The notes below the pieces were generated by a model that was not told where the DNA came from, ran no database searches, and was given only the letters and a program-made list of their open reading frames with translations. Below, piece after piece: positions 23,577 to 36,425 of a DNA stretch of 64,000 bases. The position numbers and the translations under genes are program-made. Each line of letters opens with the position of its first letter. Within the stretch, counting starts at the first letter, position 1. The stretch comes from Bostrychus sinensis. Lineage: Eukaryota > Chordata > Actinopteri > Gobiiformes > Eleotridae. The stretch spans positions 47,705,763 through 47,769,762 of the forward strand of contig CM036239.1 in NCBI GenBank assembly GCA_020698575.1, read 5' to 3'.

Positions 23577-24956
23577 AATTGTTTTGCAAGTTCTTTATTA
23601 TTATTATTCAGGATTTTTCCCGTTTTTCAGCGCGTTTCAACTCTTCAACAGTTTTACCAATTTTTGCCATTTTCACATATAACGTTTATGGTCATTGGGA
23701 GAATTCTGCTATTACTTTTGGCAGTTCTGCCACTTATGGTTTTTGTGCAAAATGCCATTTTATGCCATATTTTTCCCATTGACTTATAATGGGGCTTGTA
23801 CAAATTCATGTTTTTTGCACATTTTTCTGCCACTTATGCCCTTTATGCTCATTGTGCTTATTCTGCCATTCATTATGCTTCATTTAAGCAGCAGTTCAGC
23901 CATTTAAATTGTTTGTGGTTCGTGCTATTTTATGCCATTTTCTGCCCCATTCATTTCTAAAGGGACTTTTGCCATTTATTGTCTATCCTTGTACTTTTTA
24001 TACATTTTTTGGTACAACCAGCATTTTAGTGATTTGTGCAGTTTCAGGCCATGTTCCCTCTATTCAATTCTATTGTGCCACCTGCCATATTATGCCATTC
24101 TGCCCCATTATGCCTTTCTGCCCTTCTGCCCTTCCCTTTTGCTTTTTAAACTTTTTCTGCTTTTTTAAGGTTTTTATGCTTATTCTGCTTCTGCCTTCTA
24201 ATTCTGCCTTTTACAGTTTTTGCATTTTGTGCCATTTAATGCCACTTTTCTGCCCCATTCATTTTTAATGGGACTTTTGCAAAATCATAATTTCTGCCTT
24301 TCCTTTTGCAAATTCTGCCCTTTTTGGTCATTTTGCTTGTGCTACTTTTAACCAATAATTCTGCCTTTTACAGTTTTTGCATTTTGTGCCGTTTTATGCC
24401 ATTTTTCTGCCCAATTCATTTCTAATGGGACTTTTGGCCTATATGGTCTATCATTATACTTTTTATAATTTTTTTTTGGTACAACCAGCATTTTTGTGAT
24501 TTGTGCAATTTCTGGCCATGTTCCCTCTATTCAATTCTATTGTGCCACCTGCCATATTATGCCATTCTGCCCCATTCTGCCTTTCCCATTTTCCTTTTGC
24601 TTTTTAAACTTTTTCTGCACTTTTACACCCCTTCTGCTTATTCTGCTTCTGCTACTTTAAACCAATAGTTCTGCCTTTTACAATTTGTGCATTTTGTGCC
24701 GTTTTATGCCATTTTTCTGCCCCATTCTGCCTTTCTGCCCTTCTCTTTTGCTTTTTCAACTTTTTCTGTTTTTTGAAGGTTTTTCTGCTTATTCTGCTTC
24801 TGCCTTTTACAGTTTTTGCATTTTGTGCCATTTTATGCCACTTTTCAGCAAATTCAAATTTTCTGCTTTTCCTTATGCAAATTCATTATTTCTACCTTTC
24901 TTTCTGCAAATTCTGCCATTTTTGGTCATTCTGCTCTTTCTGCTTCTGCTAAATAA

Positions 24957-25344
24957 TTCTGCTTTTTAACGATTTTGCAAATTGTGCCATTTTATGCCAT
25001 CTTTCTGCAAATTCAAATTTTCTGCTTTTCCTTATGCAGATTCATTATTTCTGCCTTTCCTTCTGCAAATTCTGCCGTTTTTGGTCATTCTGCTCTTTCT
25101 GCTTCTGCTAAATAATTCTGCTTTTTAACAATTTTGCAAATTGTGCCATTTTATGCCATCTTTCTGCAAATTCAAATTTTCTGCTCTTCCTTATGCAAAT
25201 TCATTATTTCTACCTTTCCTTCTGCAAATTCTGCCGTTTTTGGTCGTTCTGCTCTTTCTGCTTCTGCTAAATAATTCTGCTTTTTAACGATTTTGCAATT
25301 TATGCTATTTTATGCCATACATTTTTTAGCTTACGCAAACACTC
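24957..25344 (+). repeat. S sub-repeat tail of U12 (159-bp period)
   Basis: S starts at 24957, 25116 and 25275. The second reads TTTTTAACAATT, and the S it begins has GGTCGTTCTGC in place of GGTCATTCTGC. Confidence 0.92.
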
Positions 25345-26815
25345 GCAATGGCTTCTGCCATTGCAATTTCTAGTATTATTATATTTTTTTCCCGTTTTTC
25401 GGCGCGTTTCAACTCTTCAACAGTTTTACCAATTTTTGCCATTTTCACATATAACGTTTATGGTCATTGGGAGAATTCTGCTATTACTTTTGGCAGTTCT
25501 GCCACTTATGGTTTTTGTGCAAAATGCCATTTTATGCCATATTTTTCCCATTGACTTATAATGGGGCTTGTACAAATTCATGTTTTTTGCACATTTTTCT
25601 GCCACTTATGGCCTTTATGCTCATTGTGCTTATTCTGCCAATGGTTCTGCTTCATTTAAGCAGCAGTTCAGCCATTTAAAGTGTTTGTGGTTTGCGCTAT
25701 TTTATGCCATTTTTCTGCCCCATTCATTTCTAATGGGACTTTTGCCATTTATTGTCTATCCTTAAACTTTTAATACATTTTTTGGTACAACTAGCATTTT
25801 AGTGATTTGTGCAATTTCAGGCCATGTTCCCTCTATTCAATTCTATTGTGCCACCTGCCATTTTATGCCATTCTGCCCCATTATGCCTTTCTGCCCTTCT
25901 GCCCTTCTCTTTTGCTTTTTAAACTTTTTCTGCTTTTTTAAGCTTTTTCTGCTTATTCTGCTTCTGCCTTCTAATTCTGCCTTTTACAGTTTTTGCATTT
26001 TGTGCTATTTTATGCCACTTTTTTGCCCCATTCATTTCTAATGGGAATTTTGCAATTTATTGTCTATCCATATACTTTTTATAAATTTTTTGGTACAACC
26101 AGCATTTTAGTGATTTGTGCAATTTCAGGCCATGTTCCCTCTATTCAATTCTATTGTGCCACCTGTCATATTATGCCATTCGGCCCCATTCTGCCTTTCT
26201 GCCCTTCCCTTTTGCTTTTTCAACTTTTTCTGCTTTTTGAAGCTGCTTATTCTGCTTCTGCCTTCTAATTCTGCCTTTTACAGTTTTTGCATTTTGTGCC
26301 ATTTTATGCCACTTTTCAGCAAATTCAAAGTTTCTGCTTTTCCTTATGCAAATTCATTATTTCTGCCTTTCCTTCTGCAAATTCTGCCGTTTTTGGTCAT
26401 TCTGCTCTTTCTGCTTCTGCTAAATAATTCTGCTTTTTAACGATTTAGCAAATTGTGCCATTTTTCGCCATCTTTCTGCAAATTCAAATTTTCTGCTTTT
26501 CTTTCTGCAAATTCATTATTTCTGCCTTTCCTTCTGCAAATTCTGCCGTTTTTGGTCATTCTGCTCTTTCTGTTTCTGCTAAATAATTCTGCTTTTTAAC
26601 GATTTAGCAAATTGTGCCATTTTATGCCATCTTTCTGCAAATTCAAATTTTCTGCTTTTCCTTATGCAAATTCATTATTTCTGCCTTTCCTTCTGCAAAT
26701 TCTGCCGTTTTTGGTCATTCTTCTCTTTCTGTTTCTGCTAAATAATTCTGCTTTTTAACAATTTTGCAATTAATGCTATTTTATGCCATAAATTTTTTAG
26801 CTTACGCAAACACTC
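25345..26815 (+). repeat. Unit U13, 1,471 bp, B-like head, no P
   Basis: R is followed by CTAGTATTATTATATTTTT with no P and no CAGG. The head is B (TTCGGCGCG) but carries CCAATGGTTCTGCTTC, otherwise a D/U2 trait. Two L cores (near 25830 and 26130) and three S starts at 26428, 26587 and 26746. From CCCGTTTTTCGG to the next R it is 1,425 bp, against 1,424 in U28; the single base is AAACTTTTAATAC versus AACTTTTAATAC. Confidence 0.92.
26428..26815 (+). repeat. S sub-repeat tail of U13 (159-bp period)
   Basis: S starts at 26428, 26587 and 26746. Private variants CGATTTAGCAAATTG, ATTTTTCGCCATC and CTGTTTCTGC are shared only with U28. Confidence 0.92.
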
Positions 26816-29036
26816 GCAATGGCTTCTGCCATTGCAATTTCTAGTTATTATTATATTTTTTTCCCGTTTTTCGGCGCGTTTCAACTCTTCAACAGTTTTA
26901 CCAATTTTTGCCATTTTCACATATAACGTTTATGGTCATTGGGAGAATTCTGCTATTACTTTTGGCAGTTCTGCCACTTATGGTTTTTGTGCAAAATGCC
27001 ATTTTATGCCATATTTTTCCCATTGACTTATAATGGGGCTTGTACAAATTCATGTTTTTTGCACATTTTTCTGCCACTTATGCCCTTTATGCTCATTGTG
27101 CTTATTCTGCCATTCATTATGCTTCATTTAAGCAGCAGTTCAGACATTTAAATTGTTTGTGGTTCGTGCTATTTTATGCCATTTTCTGCCCCATTCATTT
27201 CTAAAGGGACCTTTGCCATTTATTGTCTATCCTTGTACTTTTTATACATTTTTTGGTACAACCAGCATTTTAGTGATTTGTGCAGTTTCAGGCCATGTTC
27301 CCTCTATTCAATTCTATTGTGCCACCTGCCATATTATGCCATTCTGCCCCATTATGCCTTTCTGCCATTCTGCCCTTCCCTTTTGCTTTTTAAACTTTTT
27401 CTGCTTTTTTAAGGTTTTTCTGCTTATTCTGCTTCTGCCTTCTAATTATGCCTTTTACAGTTTTTGCATTTTGTGCCATTTAATGCCACTTTTCTGCCCC
27501 ATTCATTTTTAATGGGAATTTTGGCCTTTATGGTCTATCATTATACTTTTTATAATTTTTTTTGGTACAACCAGCATTTTTGTGATTTGTGATATTTCTG
27601 GCCATGTTCCCTCTATTCAATTCTATTGTGCCACCTGCCATATTATGCCATTCTGCCCCATTATGCCTTTTTGCCCTTCTGCCCTTCTCTTTTGCTTTTT
27701 AAACTTTTTCTGCTTTTTAAAGCTTTTTCTGCTTATTCTGCTTCTGCCTTCTAATTCTGCCTTTTACAGTTTTTGCATTTTGTGCTATTTTATGCCACTT
27801 TTCTGCTCCATTCATTTCTAATGGGAATTTTGCAATTTATTGTCTATCCATATACTTTTTATAAATTTTTTGGTACAACCAGCATTTTAGTGATTTGTGC
27901 AATTTCAGGCCATGTTCCCTCTATTCAATTCTATTGTGCCACCTGTCATATTATGCCATTCTGCCCCATTCTGCCTTTCTGCCCTTCCCTTTTGCTTTTT
28001 CAACTTTTTCTGCTTTTTGAAGCTTCTTCTGCTTATTCTGCTTCTGCCTTTTAATTCTGCCTTTTACAGTTTTGCATTTTGTGCCATTTAATGCCACTTT
28101 TCTGCCCCATTCATTTTTAATGGGACTTTTGCAAAATCATAATTTTTGCCTTTCCTTTTGCAAATTCTGCCCTTTTTGGTCATTTTGCTTGTGCTACTTT
28201 TAACCAATAATTCTGCCTTTTACAGTTTTTGCATTTTGTGCCGTTTTATGCCATTTTTCTGCCCAATTCATTTCTAATGGGACTTTTGGCCTTTATGGTC
28301 TATCATTATACTTTTTATAATTTTTTTTGGTACAACCAGCATTTTTGTGATTTGTGCCATTTCTGGCCATGTTCCCTCTATTCAATTCTATTGTGCCACC
28401 TGCCATATTATGCCATTCTGCCCCATTCTGCCTTTCCCGTTTTCCTTTTGCTTTTTCAACTTTTTCTGCACTTTTACACCCCTTCTGCTTATTCTGCTTC
28501 TGCTACTTTAAACCAATAGTTCTGCCTTTTACAATTTGTGCATTTTGTGCCGTTTTATGCCATTTTTCTGCCCCATTCTGCCTTTCTGCCCTTCTCTTTT
28601 GCTTTTTCAACTTTTTCTGTTTTTTGAAGGTTTTTCTGCTTATTCTGCTTCTGCCTTTTACAGTTTTTGCATTTTGTGCCATTTTATGCCACTTTTCTGC
28701 AAATTCAAATTTTCTGCTTTTCCTTATGCAAATTCATTATTTCTGCCTTTCTTTCTGCAAATTCTGCCATTTTTGGTCATTCTGCTCTTTCTGCTTCTGC
28801 TAAATAATTCAGCTTTTTAACGATTTTGCAAATTGTGCCATTTTATGCCATCTTTCTGCAAATTCAAATTTTCTGCTTTTCCTTATGCAAATTCATTATT
28901 TCTGCCTTTCCTTCTGCAAATTCTGCCGTTTTTGGTCATTATGCTCTTTCTGCTTCTGCTAAATAATTCTGCTTTTTAACGATTTTGCAATTTATGCTAT
29001 TTTATGCCATAAAGTTTTTAGCTTACGCAAACACTC
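26816..29036 (+). repeat. Unit U14, 2,221 bp, B head, no P, four L
   Basis: B head after TTATATTTTTTTCCCG. Four L cores lie near 27294, 27602, 27910 and 28368; the second has the rare GATTTGTGATATTTC. About the first 1.1 kb is colinear with U26, after which the two units diverge. The tail has CCATAAAGTTTTTAGC, a private G. Confidence 0.91.
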
Positions 29037-30655
29037 GCAATGGCTTCTGCCATTGCAATTTCTAGTTATTATTATTATATTTTTTTCCCGTTTTTCGGTT
29101 CGTTTCACGCCTTCAGCAGTTTAACCAATTTTTGCCATTTTTACATATAATGTTTGTGGTCATTGGGAGAATTATGCTATTACTTTTGGCAGTTCTACCA
29201 CTTATGGTTTTTGTGCAAAATGCCATTTTATGCCGTATTTTTCCCATTGACTTATAATGGGGCTTGTACAAATTCATGTTTTTTGCACATTTTTCTGCCA
29301 CTTATGGCCTTTATGCTCATTGTGCTTATTCTGCCATTCATTATGCTTCGTTTCACCAGCAGTTCAGCCATTTAAAGTGTTTGTGGTTTGCGCTATTTTA
29401 TGCCATTTTTCTTCCCCATTCATTTCTAAAGGGACTTTTGCCATTTATTGTCTATCCTTGTACTTTTTATACATTTTTTGGTACAACCAGCATTTTAGTG
29501 ATTTGTGCAGTTTCAGGCCATGTTCCCTCTATTCAATTCTATTGTGCCACCTGCCATATTATGCCATTATGCCCCATTATGCCTTTCTGCCCTTCTGCCC
29601 TTCCCTTTTGCTTTTTAAACTTTTTCTGCTTTTTTAAGGTTTTTATGCTTATTCTGCTTCTGCCTTCTAATTCTGCCTTTTACAGTTTTTGCATTTTGTG
29701 CCATTTAATGCCACTTTTCTGCCCCATTCATTTTTAATGGGACTTTTGCAAAATCATAATTTCTGCCTTTTTTTTTTTGCAAATTCTGCCCTTTTTGGTC
29801 ATTTTGCTTGTGCTACTTTTAACCAATAATTCTGCCTTTTACAGTTTTTGCATTTTGTGCCGTTTTATGCCATTTTTCTGCCCAATTCATTTCTAATGGG
29901 ACTTTTGGCCTTTATGGTCTATCATTATACTTTTTATAATTTTTTTTGGTACAACCAGCATTTTTGTGATTTGTGCAATTTCTGGTCATGTTCCCTCTAT
30001 TCAATTCTATTGTGCCACCTGCCATATTATGCCATTCTGCTCCATTCTGCCTTTCCCATTTTCCTTTTGCTTTTTAAACTTTTTCTGCACTTTTACACCC
30101 CTTCTGCTTATTCTGCTTCTGCTACTTTAAACCAATAGTTCTGCCTTTTACAATTTGTGCATTTTGTGCCGTTTTATGCCATTTTTCTGCCCCATTCTGC
30201 CTTTCTGCCCTTCTCTTTTGCTTTTTCAACTTTTTCTGTTTTTTGAAGGTTTTTCTGCTTATTCTGCTTCTGCCTTTTACAGTTTTTGCATTTTGTGCCA
30301 TTTTATGCCACTTTTCTGCAAATTAAAATTTTCTGCTTTTCCTTATGCAAATTTATTATTTCTGCCTTTCTTTCTGCAAATTCTGCCATTTTTGGTCATT
30401 CTGCTCTTTCTGCTTCTGCTAAATTATTCTGCTTTTTAACGATTGTGCAAATTGTGCCATTTTATGCCATCTTTCTGCAAATTCAAATTTTCTGCTTTTT
30501 CTTATGCAAATTCATTATTTCTGCCTTTCCTTCTGCAAATTCAGCTGTTTTTGGTCATTATGCTCTTTCTGCTTCTGCTAAATAATTCTGCTTTTTAACG
30601 ATTTTGCAATTTATGCTATTTTATGCCATAAATTTTTTAGCTTACGCAAACACTC
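29037..30655 (+). repeat. Unit U15, 1,619 bp, A head, copy of U1
   Basis: Matches U1 and U34 through private traits: GCTTCGTTTCACCAGC, CATTATGCCCCATTATGCC, an 11-T run near 29770 and ATTAAAATTTTC near 30321. It lacks the 6-bp deletion of U1. It is followed by U16, whereas U1 is separated from the matching U3 by U2. Confidence 0.93.
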
Positions 30656-30687
30656 GCAATGGCTTCTGCCATTGCAATTTCTAGTTG

Positions 30688-30767
30688 AGTGTTTGCGTAG
30701 CATTACGCAAACACTAATTGTTATGCAAGTTCTTTATTGAGTGTTTGCGTAGCATTACGCAAACACT
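30688..30767 (+). repeat. P palindrome pair in U16
   Basis: Copies at 30688-30715 and 30740-30767, spaced 52 bp. Spacers ATGCAAG then TTGCAAG, as in U3, but with one TTA triplet fewer on each side of the first copy. Confidence 0.95.
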
Positions 30768-30799
30768 AATTGTTTTGCAAGTTCTTTATTATTATTATT

Positions 30800-33700
30800 C
30801 AGGATTTTTCCCGTTTTTCGGCGCGTTTCAACTCTTCAACAGTTTTACCAATTTTTGCCATTTTCACATATAACGTTTATGGTCATTGGGAGAATTCTGC
30901 TATTACTTTTGGCAGGTCTGCCACTTATGGTTTTTGTGCAAAATGCCATTTTATGCCATATTTTTCCCATTGACTTATAATGGGGCTTGTACAAATTCAT
31001 GTTTTTTGCACATTTTTCTGCCACTTATGCCCTTTATGCTCATTGTGCTTATTCTGCCATTCATTATGCTTCATTTAAGCAGCAGTTCAGCCATTTAAAT
31101 TGTTTGTGGTTCGTGCTATTTTATGCCATTTTCTGCCCCATTCATTTCTAAAGGGACCTTTGCCATTTATTGTCTATCCTTGTACTTTTTATACATTTTT
31201 TGGTACAACCAGCATTTTAGTGATTTGTGCAGTTTCAGGCCATGTTCCCTCTATTCAATTCTATTGTGCCACCTGCCATATTATGCCATTCTGCCCCATT
31301 ATGCCTTTCTGCCCTTCTGCCCTTCCCTTTTGCTTTTTAAACTTTTTCTGCTTTTTTAAGGTTTTTCTGCTTATTCTGCTTCTGCCTTCTAATTATGCCT
31401 TTTACAGTTTTTGCATTTTGTGCCATTTAATGCCACTTTTCTGCCCCATTCATTTTTAATGGGACTTTTGCAAATTCACATTTTCTGCCTTTTCTTTTGC
31501 AAATTCTGCCCTTTTTGGTCATTCTGCCTGTTCTTATTCTGCTTCTGCTACTTTTAACCAATAATTCTGTCGTTTACAGTTTTTGCAAATTGTGCCATTT
31601 TATGCCATCTTTCTGCAAAATCATAATTTCTGCCTTTCATTTTGCAAATTCTGCCCTTTTAGGTCATTTTGCTTGTGCTACTTTTAACCAATAATTCTGC
31701 CTTTTACAGTTTTTGCATTTTGTGCCGTTTTATGCCATTTTTCTGCCCAATTCATTTCTAAAGGGACTTTTGGCCTTTATGGTCTATCATTATACTTTTT
31801 ATAATTTTTTTTGGTACAACCAGCATTTTTGTGATTTGTGCAATTTCTGGCCATGTTCCCTCTATTCAATTCTATTGTGCAACCTGCCATATTATGCCAT
31901 TCTGCCCCATTCTGCCTTTCCCATTTTCCTTTTGCTTTTTCAACTTTTTCTGCACTTTTACACCCCTTCTGCTTATTCTGCTTCTGCTACTTTAAACCAA
32001 TAGTTCTGCCTTTTACAATTTGTGCATTTTGTTCCGTTTTATGCCATTTTTCTGCCCCATTCTGCCTTTCTGCCCTTCCCTTTTGCTTTTTCAACTTTTT
32101 CTGTTTTTTGAAGGTTTTTCTGCTTATTCTGCTTCTGCCTTTTACAGTTTTTGCATTTTGTGCTATTTTATGCCATTTTTCTGCCCCATTCATTTCTAAA
32201 GGGACTTTTGCCATTTATTGTCTATCCTTATACTTTTTATACATTTTTTGGTACAACCAGCATTTTAGTGATTTGTGCAATTTCAGGGCATGTTCCCTCT
32301 ATTCAATTCTATTGTGCCACCTGCCATATTATGCCATTCTGCCCCATTATGCCTTTCTGCCCTTCTGCTCTTCCCTTTTGCTTTTTAAACTTTTTTTTGC
32401 TTTTTTAAGCTTTTTCTGCTTATTCTGCTTCTGCCTTCTAATTCTGCCTTTTACAGTTTTTGCATTTTGTGCCATTTTCTGCCACTGTTCTGCCCCATTC
32501 ATTTCTAATGGGACTTTTGCAATTTATTGTCTATCCTTGTAATTTTTATACATTTTTTGGTACAACCAGCATTTTAGTGATTTGTGCAATTTCAGGCCAT
32601 GTTCCCTCTATTCAATTCTATTGTGCCACCTGCCATATTATGCCATTCTGCCCCATTATGCCTTTCTGCCCTTCTGCTCTTCCCTTTTGCTTTTTCAACT
32701 TTTTCAGCTTTTTTAAGCTTTTTCTGCTTATTCTGCTTCTGCCTTCTAATTCAGCCTTTTACAGTTTTTGCATTTTGTGCCATTTTATGTCACTTTTCCG
32801 CAAATTCATATTTTCTGCTTTTCCTTATGCAAATTCATTATTTCTACCTTTCTTTCTGCAAATTCTGCCATTTTTGGTCATTCTGCTTGTGCTACTTTTA
32901 ACCAATAATTCTGCCTTTTACAGTTTTTGCATTTTGTGCCGTTTTATGCCATTTTTCTGCCCAATTCATTTCTAATGGGACTTTTGGCCTTTATGGTCTA
33001 TCATTATACTTTTTATAATTTTTTTTGGTACAACCAGCATTTTTGTGATTTGTGCAATTTCTGGCCATGTTCCCTCTATTCAATTCTATTGTGCCACCTG
33101 CCATATTATGCCATTCTGCCCCATTCTGCCTTTCCCATTTTCCTTTTGCTTTTTAAACTTTTTCTGCACTTTTACACCCCTTCTGCTTATTCTGCTTCTG
33201 CTACTTTAAACCAATAGTTCTGCCTTTTACAATTTGTGCATTTTGTGCCGTTTTATGCCATTTTTCTGCCCCATTCTGCCTTTCTGCCCTTCTCTTTTGC
33301 TTTTTCAACTTTTTCTGTTTTTTGAAGGTTTTTCTGCTTATTCTGCTTCTGCCTTTTACAGTTTTTGCATTTTGTGCTATTTTATGCCACTTTTCTGCTC
33401 CATTCATTTCTAATGGGAATTTTGCAATTTATTGTCTATCCATATACTTTTTATACATTTTTTGGTACAACCAGCATTTTAGTGATTTGTGCAATTTCAG
33501 GCCATGTTCCCTCTATTCAATTCTATTGTGCCACCTGTCATATTATGCCATTCTGCCCCATTCTGCCTTTCTGCCCTTCCCTTTTGCTTTTTCAACTTTT
33601 TCTGCTTTTTGAAGCTTCTTCTGCTTATTCTGCTTCTGCCTTTTAATTCTGCCTTTTACAGTTTTGCATTTTGTGCCATTTTATGCCACTTTTCTGCAAA

Positions 33701-34191
33701 TTCAAATTTTCTGCTTTTCCTTATGCAAATTCATTATTTCTGCCTTTTTTTCTGCAAATTCTGCCATTTTCGGTCATTCTGCTCTTTCTGCTTCTGCTAA
33801 ATATTCTGCTTTTTAACGATTTTGCAAATTGTGCCATTTTATGCCATCTTTCTGCAAATTCTAATTTTCTGCTTTTCCTTATGCAGATTCATTATTTCTG
33901 CCTTTCCTTCTGCAAATTCTGCCGTTTTTGGTCATTCTGCTCTTTCTGCTTCTGCTAAATAATTCTGCTTTTTAACGATTTTGCAAATTGTGCCATTTTA
34001 TGCCATCTTTCTGCAAATTCAAATTTTCTGCTTTTCCTTATGCAAATTCATTATTTCTGCCTTTCCTTCTGCAAATTCTGCCGTTTTTGGTCATTATGCT
34101 CTTTCTGCTTCTGCTAAATAATTCTGCTTTTTAACGATTTTGCAATTTATGCTATTTTATGCCATAAATTTTTTAGCTTACGCAAACACTC
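30800..34191 (+). repeat. 3,392-bp long body, copy 2 (in U16)
   Basis: Counterpart of 3461-6852. It contains six L cores and three S starts, with the third L in the CAGGGCATG form. Confidence 0.92.
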
Positions 34192-34226
34192 GCAATGGCT
34201 TCTGCCATTGCAATTTCTAGTTATTG

Positions 34227-34254
34227 AGTGTTTGCGTAGCATTACGCAAACACT
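34227..34254 (+). repeat. P palindrome in U17
   Basis: Single perfect copy with an ATGCAAG spacer. The only P upstream of an A head. Confidence 0.95.
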
Positions 34255-34272
34255 AATTGTTATGCAAGTTCT

Positions 34273-34293
34273 TTATTATTATTATTATTATTA
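34273..34293 (+). repeat. TTA microsatellite, seven triplets, in U17
   Basis: Lies after P rather than before it, between the ATGCAAG spacer and TATATTTTTTTCCCG. Confidence 0.9.
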
Positions 34294-35771
34294 TATTTTT
34301 TTCCCGTTTTTCGGTTCGTTTCACGCCTTCAGCAGTTTAACCAATTTTTGCCATTTTTACATATAATGTTTGTGGTCATTGGGAGAATTATGCTATTACT
34401 TTTGGCAGTTCTACCACTTATGGTTTTTGTGCAAAATGCCATTTTATGCCGTATTTTTCCCATTGACTTATAATGGGGCTTGTACAAATTCATGTTTTTT
34501 GCACATTTTTCTGCCACTTATGGCCTTTATGCTCATTGTGCTTATTCTGCCATTCATTATGCTTCGTTTAACCAGCAGTTCAGCCATTTAAAGTGTTTGT
34601 GGTTTGTGCTATTTTATGCCATTTTTCTTCCCCATTCATTTCTAAAGGGACTTTTGCCATTTATTGTCTATCCTTGTACTTTTTATACATTTTTTGGTAC
34701 AACCAGCATTTTAGTGATTTGTGCAGTTTCAGGCCATGTTCCCTCTATTCAATTCTATTGTGCCACCTGCCATATTATGCCATTCTGCCCCATTATGCCT
34801 TTCTGCCCTTCTGCCCTTCCCTTTTGCTTTTTAAACTTTTTCTGCTTTTTTAAGGTTTTTATGCTTATTCTGCTTCTGCCTTCTAATTCTGCCTTTTACA
34901 GTTTTTGCATTTTGTGCCATTTTATGCCACTTTTCTGCCCCATTCATTTCTAATGGGAATTTTTCAATTTATTGTCTATCCATATACTTTTTATAAATTT
35001 TTTGGTACAACCAGCATTTTAGTGATTTGTGCAATTTCAGGCCATGTTCCCTCTATTCAATTCTATTGTGCCACCTGTCATATTATGCCATTCTGCCCCA
35101 TTCTGCCTTTCTGCCCTTTCCTTTTGCTTTTTCAACTTTTTCTGCTTTTTGAAGCTTCTTCTGCTTATTCTGCTTCTGCCTTCTAATTCTGCCTTTTACA
35201 GTTTTTGCATTTTGTGCCATTTTATGCCACTTTTCCGCAAATTCAAATTTTCTGCTTTTCCTTATGCAAATTCATTATTTCTACCTTTCTTTCTGCAAAT
35301 TCTGCCATTTTTGGTCATTCTGCTCTTTCTGCTTCTGCTAAATAATTCTGCTTTTTAACGATTTTGCAAATTGTGCCATTTTATGCCATCTTTCTGCAAA
35401 TTCAAATTTTCTGCTTTTCCTTATGCAGATTCATTATTTCTGCCTTTCCTTCTGCAAATTCTGCCGTTTTTGGTCATTCTGCTCTTTCTGCTTCTGCTAA
35501 ATAATTCTGCTTTTTAACAATTGTGCAAATTGTGCCATTTTATGCCATCTTTCTGCAAATTCAAATTTTCTGCTTTTCCTTATGCAAATTCATTATTTCT
35601 GCCTTCCCTTCTGCAAATTCTGCCGTTTTTGGTCATTCTGCTCTTTCTGCTTCTGCTAAATAATTCTGCTTTTTAACGATTCTGCAATTTATGCTATTTT
35701 ATGCCATCAATTTTTCAGCTTACGCAAACACTCGCAATGGCTTCTGCCATTGCAATTTCTAGTTATTATTG

Positions 35772-35799
35772 AGTGTTTGCGTAGCATTACGCAAACACT
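35772..35799 (+). repeat. P palindrome in U18
   Basis: Single perfect copy with the D-type ATGGAAG spacer. Confidence 0.95.
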
Positions 35800-36425
35800 A
35801 ATTGTTATGGAAGTTCTTTATTATTATTATTCAGGATTTTTCCCGTTTTTCGGTTCGTTTCACGCCTTCAGCAGTTTAACCAATTTTTGCCATTTTTACA
35901 TATAATGTTTGTGGTCATTGGGAGAATTATGCTATTACTTTTGGCAGTTCTGCCACTTATGGTTTTTGTGCAAAATGCCATTTTATGCCATATTTTTCCC
36001 ATTGACTTATAATGGGGCTTGTACAAATTCATGTTTTTTGCACATTTTTCTGCCACTTATGCCCTTTACGCTCATTGTGCTCATTCTGCTAATGGTTCTG
36101 CTTCGTTTAAGCAGCAGTTCAGCCATTTAAAGTGTTTGTGGTTTGCGCTATTTTATGCCATTTTTCTGCCCCATTCATTTCTAATGGGACTTTTGCCATT
36201 TATTGTCTATCCTTAAACTTTTAATAAATTTTTTGGTACAACTAGCATTTTAGTGATTTGTGCAGTTTCAGGCCATGTTCCCTCTATTCAATTCTATTGT
36301 GCCACCTGCCATGTTATGCCATTCTGCCCCATTATGCCTTTCTGCTCTTCTGCCCTTCCCTTTTGCTTTTTAAACTTTTTCTGCTTTTTAAAGCTTTTTC
36401 TGCTTATTCTGCTTCTGCCTTCTAA

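Larger units (their letters stand above)
23517..25344 (+). repeat. Unit U12, 1,828 bp, one P, B head
   Basis: One P, then a B head with CAGCGCG in place of CGGCGCG. Two L cores (near 24049 and 24517), a short derivative and three S starts at 24957, 25116 and 25275. U24 is the same unit but 318 bp shorter, exactly two S periods. Confidence 0.92.
30656..34191 (+). repeat. Unit U16, 3,536 bp, two P, copy of U3
   Basis: The body from CAGGATTTTT (30800) to the next R is 3,392 bp, the same as U3, with the same landmarks, including GGCAGGTCTGCC in the head, CAGGGCATGTTCCC in the third L and the GAAGCTTCTTCTGC segment. It differs from U3 only in TTA triplets flanking P. Confidence 0.93.
34192..35733 (+). 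repeat. Unit U17, 1,542 bp, one P followed by an A head
   Basis: The only unit in which P precedes an A head. P is followed by seven TTA triplets (34273-34293) and TATATTTTTTTCCCG without CAGG. Two L cores (near 34734 and 35042), the second with GGGAATTTTTCAATTTATTG, then three S starts. The tail switches to ATCAATTTTTCAGC, the form used before D units. Confidence 0.91.
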
